Shown here one piece after another: positions 1-10,086 of a DNA stretch of 43,272 bases; position 1 is the stretch's first letter; each line of letters starts with the position of its first letter. The notes under the pieces were generated by a model. It ran no database searches and was not told where the DNA came from. It was given only the letters and a program-made list of their open reading frames with translations. The position numbers were made by a program, and so were the translations under genes. This DNA comes from Vibrio thalassae (GTDB lineage: Bacteria > Pseudomonadota > Gammaproteobacteria > Enterobacterales > Vibrionaceae), in the NCBI RefSeq assembly GCF_900089835.1, contig NZ_OANU01000063.1, forward strand, positions 1 through 43,272. The letters are read 5' to 3'.

Positions 1-207
<207 letters not shown>

Positions 208-240
208 CCGCTCCCTGTTTTACTTTTATTGAGGATTAAG

Positions 241-257
241 GGCGACAACTATCCTGA
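241..257 (+). repeat. Short match to the IS3-type end at the far edge of the window
   Basis: GGCGACAACTATCCTGA here closely matches, in reverse orientation, the sequence at 43075-43091 (reads GGCGACAACTACCTTGA on the minus strand), which follows an IS3-type transposase stop codon. It is probably a remnant of the same kind of insertion sequence terminus. No transposase reading frame accompanies it here. Confidence 0.35.
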
Positions 258-309
258 CACAGGGGGCTCTTGTGGTGAAGGAACTCAAGTCGTATTTCCT
301 TAATCTAAT

Positions 310-372
310 AATTCGGAATCCGAATTACAACGCAATTTAAAGCGATGCGGATTCAAATTCGGATTCCGAATT
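310..372. repeat. Pair of near-perfect palindromes downstream of the integrase
   Basis: AATTCGGAATCCGAATT (310-326) and AATTCGGATTCCGAATT (356-372) are reverse complements of each other. Each is itself palindromic except for the central base. They are separated by 29 bases and lie 27-90 bases beyond the integrase stop codon. Possible roles are integrase or accessory-protein binding, an attachment site, or a regulator site of the integrated element. The poly-T run expected of a terminator is absent. Confidence 0.6.
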
Positions 373-399
373 CCCCCAAAACTAAACAACTAACACGAA

Positions 400-1662
400 T
401 CACTTCTGGCCACTTTTCGGCATAACCTCAACAGGGGGTACTTGGTGCCAAATAATGTCACTTGTGCCTGTATAGATTTTTGTTGTTTTAGCGTTCGCAT
501 GCGCCATTCGCTCGGTAGCACTCTGCCCTTGCTGTTCAATCATCCGGGCAGCTAGTCCTCGAATTTCATGATAGGTCGGCCTTAACGATTTCTTTAGGTG
601 ACTATAAAGCCCTAATGAGTCTCGAACCTTACTGAACTCTTTACTTATATTGTGGTGATGTACTTGGTAAAGATGGTCCGTCTCTTTTGAAATACCACGT
701 TGCTGCTGTTTGGGTTTACGGTGAACGATATAAGGACAAATCAATCTCGATGTTTTAGAAAGATCGACAATGTCTTTAATCGTCTGAGTGACCGGAATGG
801 CGACAGTGGAAGCATCGGACTTTTTCACCTTTTCTCGATGAACATAAAGCATTCCATACACTGCATGCCCATCCACATACTCCACCTCTTTGTCAGGGTT
901 CCATAGAATCCCACAAACGCCTTCCCGTGGTTTGTATATCCGATAACGAAGCCTATAGATCTCTCTCACAGCATGAGTCGTCTCAAGTGTTAAGCTCATT
1001 GCGACCTTAAGAAACAGTGGCGCTGCATCGTAGACCTTTTGGTAGTTTTCGATATCTAGGTCGTGGCGAGCTTTTGTGTAATCTTCTCTGGTCAATCGAC
1101 GCTGTTTTTTATTGAGTACAAAATTACTCTCAATAGCGCTCTCATCAGCAAGGTAGGAAAATACCTTTTTAAGGTTACTGATCTTATTATTGAGCTGACG
1201 ATTACTTAACTCTGAATAGTATTTAGAAAGGAACTCATTGATGTGCTGTAACTTGATCGATTTGGTTGGCAACCGCCCCATGAACTCATCAAGGCGGTAA
1301 CAGTCCCTTTCCAAATTTCGATAAACGTCTTTGGAAAGCCGTTCTTCTTTCTTCACACGAGACAACACTAATGGAAGCCACTCTTTTAAAGGCCGATTGA
1401 ATTTGTCCTTACGGCCTTTAGAGACAGCTTTGCGAAATGGGGTCATCTCAGAAAGGGAAAACGCGCTTCCTAGCTCAGGACGATATTGCAAGTTGTAAAC
1501 ATGCGCAGCTTGTATCGCTTCTTGCTCTACAGTCCCGATAGGAAATAGCTTTTTCACACCATCTACGGTTGTAAACCGAAATCGAGATTGCCCCCTATGG
1601 CTCATTTTCACCAAGAATGGAGGATAATGAGCCGTTTCTTTGCTTCTAGCTCTACCAACCAT
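400..1662 (-). CDS. Tyrosine recombinase (phage/island-type integrase)
   Basis: This is a 420-residue site-specific recombinase that would cut and rejoin attachment sites to insert or excise a mobile element. Visible catalytic residues are Arg in HAVRE (about R233), the box HEIR (H365 and R368), His in MAHAN (H388) and the nucleophile Tyr in KIYTG (Y397). The N-terminal half resembles a SAM-like core-binding domain (about 90-190). It starts at ATG immediately after the TAA of the upstream excisionase-like gene, with GGAG 8 bases before it, so the two are surely cotranscribed. No other phage gene is seen nearby, so this is probably an orphan end of an island or decayed prophage. Confidence 0.88.
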   Translation of the reverse strand: MVGRARSKETAHYPPFLVKMSHRGQSRFRFTTVDGVKKLFPIGTVEQEAIQAAHVYNLQYRPELGSAFSLSEMTPFRKAVSKGRKDKFNRPLKEWLPLVLSRVKKEERLSKDVYRNLERDCYRLDEFMGRLPTKSIKLQHINEFLSKYYSELSNRQLNNKISNLKKVFSYLADESAIESNFVLNKKQRRLTREDYTKARHDLDIENYQKVYDAAPLFLKVAMSLTLETTHAVREIYRLRYRIYKPREGVCGILWNPDKEVEYVDGHAVYGMLYVHREKVKKSDASTVAIPVTQTIKDIVDLSKTSRLICPYIVHRKPKQQQRGISKETDHLYQVHHHNISKEFSKVRDSLGLYSHLKKSLRPTYHEIRGLAARMIEQQGQSATERMAHANAKTTKIYTGTSDIIWHQVPPVEVMPKSGQK

Positions 1663-1872
1663 TTATGACTCCAAGAACCTTAAAAGTTCACTCACTCTGT
1701 CTGCAGGGTTCCCAATCTCGTCGTCAACACAGACTAAATATCGGCCCGTTGGCGTTCTAGTGCCCTCGAGCTTGCCATGTTTAATCCAGTTTATGATGGT
1801 GGTATTGCATATCCCTGAATCAGGGTAAAACTCATCAATAAATTGTCTAGGTCTGATTTTACGCGTCGCCAT
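1663..1872 (-). CDS. Small excisionase-like DNA-binding protein
   Basis: This 69-residue protein has a winged-helix/MerR-like pattern, with TTIINWIKHGKLEGTRTPTG followed by RYLV. That pattern is typical of excisionases and helix-turn-helix directionality factors that bend att-site DNA and bias an integrase towards excision. It has a good ribosome site (AAGGAG, 6 bases before ATG). Its stop codon abuts the integrase start, an arrangement expected for xis-int pairs. It could alternatively repress the int promoter. The family call comes from motif shape and context. Confidence 0.7.
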   Translation of the reverse strand: MATRKIRPRQFIDEFYPDSGICNTTIINWIKHGKLEGTRTPTGRYLVCVDDEIGNPADRVSELLRFLES

Positions 1873-2426
1873 GTCGTTCTCCTTACCTTTCTCACTACAT
1901 GAAAATTAAGATTTTTCATCTACTGGTAGAAAAACTATGCACGATTTTTTCAGTGACATTCTATTTGCGCAGCAATTAACGAAAAGGATTCCCGAAGCGT
2001 AAAACGATTCAACGAATCGATTTCAAGCCCACTTTAGGGTGGACTAATACAGTAGTGCCAAGTTGCTAATCTATTGATTTTATTTAACTATTTCATTGGC
2101 CTTTTTAACCGTTTTTTAGGCCAATTAGAGCTTAACCACCAGCTCTAAATACATGAAATGCATATAAATCAATTCTATACAGCTAAGATTACTACCAACA
2201 TCGGGGTTTCACCATTTTAAAAGGGAGCAAAACTCTCTTAACCTCTGGCTACTAAAGACTTTTGCCCTTCCCTCTTCTTAGCACTCCCCTTCACGATCAG
2301 TAAAATGACAAATACCGTAGCTAAAAGCCCCGACTTCAGCCCCTGCCATCAAGCTAGCAAAGTAAATAGCCATTTAGCCAATTTATCGACACTCAAATGT
2401 GCCTAAAAGCCCTTTTTTGTTGCCAA
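1873..2426. other. Gene-free gap between the integrase module and the core genome
   Basis: No supported gene is seen in these 554 bases. The part next to the excisionase start must hold its promoter; there is an imperfect repeat around GAAAATTAAGATTTTTC. Two adjacent hairpins occur: ATTGGCCT/AGGCCAAT (2095-2102 and 2118-2125) and TTAGAGCT/AGCTCTAA (2125-2132 and 2141-2148). The remainder is AT-rich with stops in every frame. The island boundary may lie here, but no duplicated att sequence was recognised. Confidence 0.5.
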
Positions 2427-3653
2427 CTAATCGGTTTCCACAGGATTGTTGCGAATCTCGACCTCAGTGCCCTCTTCTATCACGAGTGGTTGTCCATCAC
2501 TATGACATTGACACACTTGATCGAGTATAAAGATGAGTCGATCTTCGGTGAGCGGTATTGGGTTTCCTTTAATGGCCACTGATTTCATCGCATCGGCAGC
2601 AACTTGCTCGAACGAGGTGTTACAGACACCGAATTCTGACAGTAATGGCAGCTCTAGTCGTTCAAGAATCATGTTCACCCAAAGCACACTATCTTCAATA
2701 CTGGCATTGGTGCGCCCCGTAAGAATTTGCGCCATATTACGATATCGATTTAGGATGTCACTGCGCCCTGCTCTTTTTGCTGCTTTGATGTTTTCGGTCA
2801 TCACGTGTGGCGCAAGGCGCGCAGTAATGACGCTATGTGGCGCGTTAATCTTACCGCCAAGGGCCGAAGCAAGACCATGCGCAGCACCGAGTTTGGCATT
2901 CGTGATCGCCATTCCACCAAGCATCGCGGCAAAGGACAGATCAGCGCGAGATTTGGGGTTATCTTGTTTACATCCAGAAATAATAGAATAGCTAAGACGT
3001 CTCAATCCTTCTTCGCACACCATATCGGTCAATGGATTAGGCTCACCGCATACATACGCTTCCATTAAATGGGTAAATGCATCCATTGCTCCTCTCCCCG
3101 AGGTATAGGGATCGGTGCCATAAGTAAGAACTGGATCGACAATGGCGACATCGGGCAGCATATCGGGACTTCGCAAGCTCACTTTAACTTTGTCTTGCCC
3201 AGACTTGAGGACCGCATTTTTGGTTACTTCGGCCCCCGTACTGGCGGTCGTAGGAATGGCTATCATTGGGATAGGTTTGGTTTTAAGGGGCACATTACGA
3301 CCTACGACTTCGACGTAATCATACACATCTCCCTGATTAGGGATAATCGCAGCCAACGCCTTACCCATATCGATGACACTACCCCCTCCAATGGCGACGA
3401 CCATGTCCGGCTTGAAACGCCTGCCCATGATTGCCGTTTCCTCGACCATAGTAATATTGGGTTCACCACGAATAGCAACGTGCTGATATCGCATATTATG
3501 ACTATGAAGATAGTGAATGACAGGCTCGGCCCTTTGACGCTCTTGCCCGGTCACCAGCAAAACGCTGTATCCAAACTGATTGAGAATGGAGAGAGAAGAT
3601 TGAAGCGCGCCCTCTCCGAAGATAATACGACTCGATGTCATGAACTGAAACAT
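2427..3653 (-). CDS. Iron-containing alcohol dehydrogenase
   Basis: This is a 408-residue NAD(P)-dependent type III alcohol dehydrogenase. The nucleotide-binding GGGSVID motif is at 89-95. The four metal ligands are in the positions known for FucO-type enzymes: D191 and H195 (GAMDAFTHLMEAY), H259 (GAAHGLAS) and H273 (NAPHSV). I chose the ATG at 3653 because AAGGA lies 7 bases upstream; a GTG 33 bases further upstream has no such site. The substrate cannot be read from the sequence. It stands alone, with the integrase module on one side and grxA divergent on the other. Confidence 0.88.
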   Translation of the reverse strand: MFQFMTSSRIIFGEGALQSSLSILNQFGYSVLLVTGQERQRAEPVIHYLHSHNMRYQHVAIRGEPNITMVEETAIMGRRFKPDMVVAIGGGSVIDMGKALAAIIPNQGDVYDYVEVVGRNVPLKTKPIPMIAIPTTASTGAEVTKNAVLKSGQDKVKVSLRSPDMLPDVAIVDPVLTYGTDPYTSGRGAMDAFTHLMEAYVCGEPNPLTDMVCEEGLRRLSYSIISGCKQDNPKSRADLSFAAMLGGMAITNAKLGAAHGLASALGGKINAPHSVITARLAPHVMTENIKAAKRAGRSDILNRYRNMAQILTGRTNASIEDSVLWVNMILERLELPLLSEFGVCNTSFEQVAADAMKSVAIKGNPIPLTEDRLIFILDQVCQCHSDGQPLVIEEGTEVEIRNNPVETD

Positions 3654-3917
3654 ACCAATATCCTTTAGGTATACCATCCGACTCACTCATCAACTCATTG
3701 CCTATGAAGCTAGCAACACAAATACTCTAAGCGTGAGTCTTATTGGTAGTGCAAACATAGAAAAGAAAAGCTTTAATAAGCATGCAGTTTCCTTTGACGC
3801 TAAAACTTGATTTAAACCAATCTACGTTGTTTTTGCTCTATTTTATATCGACAACTTTGCAATAAATCACACTCCGTCTCGTTCAACTTTCCTGCTAAGT
3901 GACTAAATTCTGCGCTG

Positions 3918-3954
3918 ATAGTTTTTACCTATTAGATCAAGAGAGATTTCTCGC
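3918..3954 (+). promoter_or_regulatory. OxyR-like binding site upstream of grxA
   Basis: ATAG-TTTTTAC-CTAT (3918-3932) fits the OxyR half-site ATAGnTnnnAnCTAT at every fixed position. The second half-site expected 7 bases later is poorly conserved (AGAG-N7-TCGC). It lies about 110 bases upstream of grxA, a gene OxyR activates in E. coli. TATGTA near 3996 could be a -10 element. The functional claim is inference from the motif and the target gene. Confidence 0.45.
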
Positions 3955-4061
3955 TTTATTTCCTCTTCATCTTAAGGCATAGTGGATTTCAACAATATGT
4001 AAAGAGCTGAGACTTCGTCTCTTTAGCGCTCAAAAAAGTCTAATCTTCAAGGAGAAAGTCA

Positions 4062-4328
4062 ATGTTCGTAGTGATTTTTGGTCGCCCTGGTTGTCCATAC
4101 TGTGTCCGTGCAAAAGAGCACGCTGAAAAGCTAAAAGAGAAACGTGACGATTTTAACTACCGTTACGTTGATATCCATGCAGAAGGTATCTCAAAAGCAG
4201 ATTTGGAGAAAACTGTAGGTAAACCAGTAGAAACAGTACCTCAAATCTTTATTGACCAAGAGCACATCGGTGGTTGCACTGAGTTTGAAGCATACGCAAA
4301 AGAGCACCTTGGCCTTTTCGACGAATAA
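4062..4328 (+). CDS. grxA: Glutaredoxin 1
   Basis: This 88-residue cytosolic thiol-disulfide oxidoreductase uses glutathione to reduce ribonucleotide reductase and oxidised protein thiols. The active site CPYC is at 11-14, the cis-proline segment TVPQ at 58-61, and the glutathione-binding GGCTEF at 70-75. Length and motifs match E. coli GrxA. The ribosome site is strong (AAGGAG, 8 bases before ATG). It is monocistronic, with an OxyR-like site upstream and a terminator downstream. A ybjL-type gene follows, a neighbourhood also seen in E. coli. Confidence 0.95.
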   Translation: MFVVIFGRPGCPYCVRAKEHAEKLKEKRDDFNYRYVDIHAEGISKADLEKTVGKPVETVPQIFIDQEHIGGCTEFEAYAKEHLGLFDE

Positions 4329-4371
4329 TCGTCTGCACTATCAATAGTATAGTTGAAAAAAGAATCCTAAT

Positions 4372-4399
4372 AGCCAGCTGATAGTAGCTGGCTTTTTTA
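4372..4399 (+). terminator. Rho-independent terminator of grxA
   Basis: The stem AGCCAGCT/AGCTGGCT (4372-4379 and 4386-4393) has a 6-base loop and is followed by a T-rich tail. Confidence 0.9.
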
Positions 4400-4582
4400 T
4401 TTGCGAGCAACATCATTCTTGGTAACCTTTGTCACCGTATGTCAGGCTTTGTCCGGGGTAGGATAGAAATACGTAATCTAATAGTAAAACATAAAAAAAA
4501 TCACTTATCTTTTTGATTATTTCCGCTACAATCGCCACACTTTATTTATCTCAACTTCAGTCTCTTCGAGCAGCTACATACA

Positions 4583-6265
4583 GTGAACATCGACGTAGTA
4601 AATTTGCTAGATCAAAACCCAATTCTCCTTATCTTTGTCGCCTTAGCGATTGGCCTTGCCTTTGGTAAAATTCGCTTTGGTAGCCTTCAACTTGGCAATT
4701 CCATTGGCGTTTTAATTGCTTCCCTAGTCATGGGGCATTTAGGCTTCAGATTTAATCCAGAAGCGCTCACCATTGGCTTTATGCTGTTTATCTACTGTGT
4801 GGGTATTGAAGCCGGTCCAAACTTCTTTGGTATCTTCTTTCGAGATGGTAAACACTATCTGATTCTCAGCTTAGTGGTGCTTGTTACCGCGTTAACCGTC
4901 ACCTACTTTGCTAGCCATTATTTAGGGTTAGATTTTGGTTTATCGGCTGGCGTCATGGCCGGCGCGCTCACCGCAACACCTGTACTTGTGGGGGCTCAAG
5001 ATGCTTTGAACTCCGGACTTGCGACGATTCCTCGCGGAATGGATTTCTCTTTAGTACTAGAAAATCTATCTGTTGGTTACGCAATGGCTTATCTCATAGG
5101 CCTCATCAGTATGATTATGCTTGCGAAGTTACTGCCTAAACTTCAAAAGCAAAACCTACATGACTCTGCTCAGCAAATTGCTCAAGAGCGAGGTCTAGGG
5201 GGCTCTGGTCAGAGAAAAGTCTATCTACCTATTATTCGTGCTTACCGTGTTGGCCAAGAGCTTATCGACTGGACCGATGGTAAGAACTTACGTGAGCTGG
5301 GTATTTATCGACAAACAGGTTGTTACATCGAACGTATTCGCCGCAATGGCATTTTGGCCCACCCTGATGGTGATGCCATCTTGCAAGAAGGCGATGAGAT
5401 CGCGCTTGTTGGTTTCCCTGACAGTCATGCGCGTCTCGATCCTAGTTTTCGAAATGGCAAAGAGGTATTCGACCGGAACTTACTTGACCTTAGAATCGTT
5501 GAAGAAGAAATCGTGGTAAAAAGCGATAACATCGCAGGAAAGAGCTTATCAAGTCTCAATCTTTCTGAGTATGGCTGTTTCCTAAACCGCGTTATTCGAG
5601 CTCAAATTGAAATGCCAATGGATGCGAATATCGTCCTTGCAAAAGGGGATATTCTCCAAGTGAGTGGTGAGAAGAGCCGCGTCCACGGTCTAGCGGAGAA
5701 AATTGGTTTCATCTCGATCCATAGTCAGATCGCCGATCTGCTCGCGTTTTGCAGCTTCTTCATTTTAGGCATTATGTTTGGCTTGATTACCATGACGTTC
5801 GGACAGGTTTCATTCGGCCTAGGCAACGCCGTAGGTCTATTACTGTCAGGCATTACCTTGGGTTTCTTAAGAGCCAACCACCCTACTTTTGGCTACGTGC
5901 CTCAAGGTGCCTTGAATATGGTCAAAGATCTTGGGTTGATGTTCTTTATGGTGGGTATCGGGCTGAGTGCTGGTGGTAAGATGTTTGAACATTTGACTCA
6001 AGTTGGCCCACAAGTCATCGTCATTGCTTTCTTAGTCAGTGTCGTGCCCGTTGTGCTGGCTTATCTTGTTGGCGCATACATTTTGAAGATGAATAGAGCA
6101 TTGCTGATTGGCGCTATCGTGGGTGCTCGTACTTGTGCACCTGCGATGGACGTGGTTAACGAACATGCACGTTCAACCATCCCCGCTCTCGGCTATGCCG
6201 GTACTTACGCCATCGCCAATATATTGATGACATTGGCAGGTACTATACTTATCATCTTGTCATAA
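4583..6265 (+). CDS. ybjL: YbjL-like transporter of the aspartate:alanine exchanger family
   Basis: This is a 560-residue inner-membrane protein, the same size as E. coli YbjL (561). Five or six membrane segments in the first ~185 residues are followed by a cytosolic insert holding two RCK_C/TrkA_C-type modules (about 205-290 and 295-380). A second membrane half follows. Homologues with this layout include AspT-like exchangers; the substrate of the YbjL group is not established. The start is GTG at 4583. No ATG in this frame precedes the first hydrophobic segment, and the ribosome site is weak. It lies next to grxA as in enterobacteria and shares a two-way terminator with fabV. Confidence 0.88.
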   Translation: MNIDVVNLLDQNPILLIFVALAIGLAFGKIRFGSLQLGNSIGVLIASLVMGHLGFRFNPEALTIGFMLFIYCVGIEAGPNFFGIFFRDGKHYLILSLVVLVTALTVTYFASHYLGLDFGLSAGVMAGALTATPVLVGAQDALNSGLATIPRGMDFSLVLENLSVGYAMAYLIGLISMIMLAKLLPKLQKQNLHDSAQQIAQERGLGGSGQRKVYLPIIRAYRVGQELIDWTDGKNLRELGIYRQTGCYIERIRRNGILAHPDGDAILQEGDEIALVGFPDSHARLDPSFRNGKEVFDRNLLDLRIVEEEIVVKSDNIAGKSLSSLNLSEYGCFLNRVIRAQIEMPMDANIVLAKGDILQVSGEKSRVHGLAEKIGFISIHSQIADLLAFCSFFILGIMFGLITMTFGQVSFGLGNAVGLLLSGITLGFLRANHPTFGYVPQGALNMVKDLGLMFFMVGIGLSAGGKMFEHLTQVGPQVIVIAFLVSVVPVVLAYLVGAYILKMNRALLIGAIVGARTCAPAMDVVNEHARSTIPALGYAGTYAIANILMTLAGTILIILS

Positions 6266-6285
6266 TTGGCAAAACAACAGATAGC

Positions 6286-6312
6286 AAAAGGGGCGCATGT
6301 AGCGCCCCTTTT
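6286..6312. terminator. Bidirectional terminator between ybjL and fabV
   Basis: The perfect 11-bp stem AAAAGGGGCGC/GCGCCCCTTTT has a 5-base loop. It has A-run and T-run flanks, so it can stop both converging genes. Confidence 0.92.
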
Positions 6313-6333
6313 CATTATCAGTTAATGATTTAC

Positions 6334-7536
6334 TTATAGATCAATAACATCAAACTCTACAACTGGTGAAACATCCGCATCGTAATCCACACCATCAACA
6401 CCGAAGCCAAACAGCTTCAAGAACTCTTCTTTATACTCAACGTAATCCGTCAGTTCTTTTAGGTTTTCAGTGGTAATGTGTGGCCAAAGCTCTGAGCAGT
6501 GCTTTTGGATATCATCACGAAGTTCCCAATCATCTAAACGTAGACGATTCTTCTCATCGACTTCAGCTGCGCTGCCATCTGCTTTGTATAGGCGCTGAGA
6601 GAACATGCGGAAGATTTGCTCCATACAGCCTTCATGCAGACCTTCTTCACGCATCTTCTTAAATACCATCGCGATATAAAGAGGCATAACAGGAATAGCA
6701 GAACTTGCTTGAGTGACCACTGACTTAAGAACAGCCACATTCGCACTGCCACCCGTTTTCGCCAACTTGTCGTTAAGTTCAGCCGCTGCTCGGTCAAGGT
6801 CCATTTTGGCTTTACCTAGAGCACCTTCCCAGTAGATAGGCCATGTCAGCTCGGTACCGATGTATGAGTACGCTACCGTCTTACAGCCATCTGCAAGTAC
6901 ACCCGCTTCTGACAAAGCGTTGATCCACAGTTCCCAATCTTGGCCACCCATTACCGTAACAGTATCTTCGATCTCTTGCTCTGTTGCAGGCTCAACGCTT
7001 GCTTCAATGATAGTGTCAGAGTTAGTGTCAACCGCTGTCGAAGTGTAAGTTTCACCAATTGGTTTTAGTGCTGAGCGAATTAGCTCGCCGGTTTCTGGAA
7101 GCTTACGAACTGGCGACGCCAATGAGTAAACAACCATGTCGATTTGACCAAGATCTTCTTTGATTAAATCAATAACTTTCTGTTTTGCTTCATTAGAGAA
7201 AGCATCACCGTTGATGCTTTTCGAGTACAAGCCTTCCTCTTTTGCAAGCTTGTCAAAAGCCGCCGAGTTGTAGAAACCCGCTGTACCAGGCTTACGCTCT
7301 GTTCCTGGTTTTTCGAAAAATACGCCGATTGTTGCCGCACCACCACCGAATGCCGCAGCGATACGAGAAGACAGGCCATAACCACTAGAAGAACCAACAA
7401 CAAGTACACGCTTTGGCGCGTTAGCAATTGGGCCTTGAGCTTTTGTATAGGCGATTTGTTCTTTTACGTTTGCTTCACAACCTACTGGGTGAGTAGTAGT
7501 ACAAATAAATCCACGAATTCTTGGTTTGATGATCAT
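6334..7536 (-). CDS. fabV: Enoyl-[acyl-carrier-protein] reductase FabV
   Basis: This 400-residue NADH-dependent trans-2-enoyl-ACP/CoA reductase catalyses the last step of each fatty acid elongation round. The characteristic long Tyr-x8-Lys pair is Y235 and K244 (in [10 protein letters not shown]), and the dinucleotide-binding segment is [13 protein letters not shown] (47-59). Length matches FabV (about 400), not FabI (about 260). FabV was first described in Vibrio cholerae and is intrinsically poorly inhibited by triclosan. It is preceded by GAGG 8 bases before ATG and is independent of the downstream fadE unit. Confidence 0.95.
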   Translation of the reverse strand: MIIKPRIRGFICTTTHPVGCEANVKEQIAYTKAQGPIANAPKRVLVVGSSSGYGLSSRIAAAFGGGAATIGVFFEKPGTERKPGTAGFYNSAAFDKLAKEEGLYSKSINGDAFSNEAKQKVIDLIKEDLGQIDMVVYSLASPVRKLPETGELIRSALKPIGETYTSTAVDTNSDTIIEASVEPATEQEIEDTVTVMGGQDWELWINALSEAGVLADGCKTVAYSYIGTELTWPIYWEGALGKAKMDLDRAAAELNDKLAKTGGSANVAVLKSVVTQASSAIPVMPLYIAMVFKKMREEGLHEGCMEQIFRMFSQRLYKADGSAAEVDEKNRLRLDDWELRDDIQKHCSELWPHITTENLKELTDYVEYKEEFLKLFGFGVDGVDYDADVSPVVEFDVIDL

Positions 7537-7663
7537 ATTCAGTTCCTCAAAAAATCCCTAGTAGGATAAGAGTTTCAATCCCAGTTCGCATCTTATTTCT
7601 GTCAATTTCCTTGAATTTTCTAAGTGGTTGGAGCACTTTCGCCTCCTAATTCATACAATTATT

Positions 7664-7692
7664 AAAAAAGCGCCTTATGAAAAGGCGCTTTT
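7664..7692 (-). terminator. Terminator downstream of fadE
   Basis: The stem AAGCGCCTT/AAGGCGCTT is extended by A/T pairs to 11 bp with a 4-base loop. Read on the minus strand it is followed by a T-run, 30 bases after the fadE stop codon. Confidence 0.9.
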
Positions 7693-7723
7693 GTGTACAC
7701 AATAAATGTTAATGATATTTCAA

Positions 7724-10006
7724 CTAAGCGACACTGTTTAGCTTCGGTTTAGCTTCAGGGTGTGTTCTTACTTCTGACATATCATGGCTGAAATGGTCAA
7801 CTTGAATCGCTTTGTAACGAAGAGCATCTGCTTCACGAATTTTTGCTACTTCCTCTTCAGTCAGCACGTTCGCCTCAATGGCTTGAGCTAATCTGTCTTC
7901 CAGTAGACCTTTTTTCGCCACCTTACCCTCTTTCACCCCCCTAAACAGCTTTTTCTCTAGGTCACGAATGTTGTACATCGCAATGAAAGCGTTTTCCATC
8001 AAACCGACTTTATCGTCTTCTTTTGGTCCGATGTAGCATAGGTGTGTTAAACGGTCACGATGTGCCCCAGGTACCATCATGCTTTTCGCAAGTTTCAGCC
8101 CCAGGTTGTCAGATGGTTTCTCGAAATGGTTACCAATTGGGAACAGTAAACCTTTCAACGTTACCCCTGCCCAACGTGCTGGGAAGTTACGATACGCTTC
8201 GTTTAACGATTTCGCTGCATGATAGAAACAGTGCTGAACCGCATAATGCACATAATCTAGATCGGCTTGTTGACGACCATCGTCTTCATATTTCTTCAGT
8301 GCTGCGGAAGCCATAAATAAATAAGCAAGACCATCACCTAAACGAGCGGAAATCATCTCTTTACGTTTTAGATCACCACCTAATGTCAACATGGCAAAGT
8401 CTGCACTCACCGCCAACGCCTTACTTAGACGAGTTAAGTCTTTGTAGTAACGTTTCGTTGGGCCACTCATGTGAGCGCTCACGAACGCAGAGCCCGTTAG
8501 AGCAGCAGTAAAGGCACCTAACGTGTTCTTAGTGGCATGACCGATATGTTTAAACAGTAACTTATCAAAGTCTTTGGCCGCTTGTTTCTCATCAGGGTTG
8601 GCTGCAGCTTCCATCTCTTTCAGTACATATGGGTGACAACGTGTCGCGCCCTGACCAAAGATCATCAAGTTACGAGTCAGAATGTTTGCACCCTCTACCG
8701 TAATAGCGACCGGTATACCCAAATAGCTTGATGCAAGGTAGTTCATCGGACCGTCTTGGATAGCACGTCCAGCGTGGATATCCATCGAGTCGTTGAGAAT
8801 AGTACGCGCCATCTCTGTCATATGGTATTTAGCAATCGCAGTTACAATCCCTGGTTTCTCACCCATATCCAATGATGTAGTCGTCAAGGTACGCGTTGCT
8901 TCTAGCAAATACGTGAGACCACCGATACGACCCATTGCCTCTGCGACACCTTCAAACTTACCGATAGACATACCAAATTGTTTACGAACATACGCATAAG
9001 CACCCGTTGTTCGTGTCGTTAGGTGACCAATAGCGGTACCAAGTGCTGGAAGCGAGATACCTCGACCTGCAGACAGACACTCCACCAACATTCTCCAACC
9101 ACGACCCGCGTATTCTTGACCACCGATCAACCACTCCATCGGGATAAATACATCTTTGCCGCGCGTCGGTCCGTTCATAAACGCCAAATGCAATGGGTCA
9201 TGACGCTCACCGATCTCAACCCCTTTATGGTCTGCTGGGATCAGTGCACAAGTAATACCGATATCTTCTTTATCACCCATGAGTTTGTCGGGATCGTGCA
9301 ATTTAAACGCAAGACCTAATACCGTTGCAACGGGCGCAAGCGTGATATAACGCTTGTTCCAATTAAGACGAATACCCAGAACCTCTTTTCCTTCATGTTC
9401 GCCATAGCAGACGATTCCTTTATCGGGAAGACCACCGGCATCAGAGCCTGCCTCTGGCCCTGTCAGCGCGAAACATGGGATGTCGGTACCGTTGGCCAAG
9501 CGCGGCAACCAATAATCTTTCTGCTCTTGAGTTCCGTAGTGCGACAGAAGTTCACCCGGACCTAACGAGTTGGGTACCATCACCGATACCGCGGCACTAA
9601 TACTGCGCGTGGCTATCTTAGTAACGATAGTTGAGTTTGCTAACGGTGAAAACTCACGACCGCCAAATTGCTTCGAGATGATGAGAGAAAAGAAGCGCTC
9701 TTTTCGCAAGTAATCCCACACTTCTTTTGGTAGGTCACGGTCTTCTTTCACTATTTTGTTGTCATCGAGCATTTCAAGCAGAGTTTCAAGTTCGTTGTCA
9801 ATGAAAGACTGCTCTTCTGCCGATAGCGTCGGCTTAGGGTACTGGTGCAGTGTTTTAAAGTTAGGCGTTCCTGAGAACAACTCTCCATCCCACCATACGC
9901 TCCCTGCTTCCATTGCTTCTTTCTCGGTTGCCGATAGTGGTGGCAATACCTTCTTAAACATTTTGAATGCAGGGTCACTTATCCATTTTCTTCTCAGAGA
10001 GCTCAT
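7724..10006 (-). CDS. fadE: Acyl-CoA dehydrogenase FadE
   Basis: This 760-residue flavoprotein catalyses the first oxidation of fatty acid beta-oxidation (acyl-CoA to trans-2-enoyl-CoA). The acyl-CoA dehydrogenase signature CFALTGPEAGSDAGG lies near residue 180, SAGRGISLPALG marks the C-terminal helical domain, and the FadE-type C-terminal extension (DUF1974-like) follows from about 480. It is shorter than E. coli FadE (814) and lacks an N-terminal membrane helix. ATG is preceded by AAGGATAGG. The psrA-like gene ends 80 bases upstream on the same strand, so the two form a likely operon. Confidence 0.93.
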   Translation of the reverse strand: MSSLRRKWISDPAFKMFKKVLPPLSATEKEAMEAGSVWWDGELFSGTPNFKTLHQYPKPTLSAEEQSFIDNELETLLEMLDDNKIVKEDRDLPKEVWDYLRKERFFSLIISKQFGGREFSPLANSTIVTKIATRSISAAVSVMVPNSLGPGELLSHYGTQEQKDYWLPRLANGTDIPCFALTGPEAGSDAGGLPDKGIVCYGEHEGKEVLGIRLNWNKRYITLAPVATVLGLAFKLHDPDKLMGDKEDIGITCALIPADHKGVEIGERHDPLHLAFMNGPTRGKDVFIPMEWLIGGQEYAGRGWRMLVECLSAGRGISLPALGTAIGHLTTRTTGAYAYVRKQFGMSIGKFEGVAEAMGRIGGLTYLLEATRTLTTTSLDMGEKPGIVTAIAKYHMTEMARTILNDSMDIHAGRAIQDGPMNYLASSYLGIPVAITVEGANILTRNLMIFGQGATRCHPYVLKEMEAAANPDEKQAAKDFDKLLFKHIGHATKNTLGAFTAALTGSAFVSAHMSGPTKRYYKDLTRLSKALAVSADFAMLTLGGDLKRKEMISARLGDGLAYLFMASAALKKYEDDGRQQADLDYVHYAVQHCFYHAAKSLNEAYRNFPARWAGVTLKGLLFPIGNHFEKPSDNLGLKLAKSMMVPGAHRDRLTHLCYIGPKEDDKVGLMENAFIAMYNIRDLEKKLFRGVKEGKVAKKGLLEDRLAQAIEANVLTEEEVAKIREADALRYKAIQVDHFSHDMSEVRTHPEAKPKLNSVA

Positions 10007-10086
10007 GATACCTATCCTTTTGTTCAGATTATTTCTTGTTATTATTCGGGTTATAAGTTTGGGTTAAGGTTGTAGCTTGGTAGTCA

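Noticed and set aside
3069..3668. 199-codon frame on the plus strand
   Set aside because: It is entirely antisense to the well-supported alcohol dehydrogenase, with unlike-protein composition.
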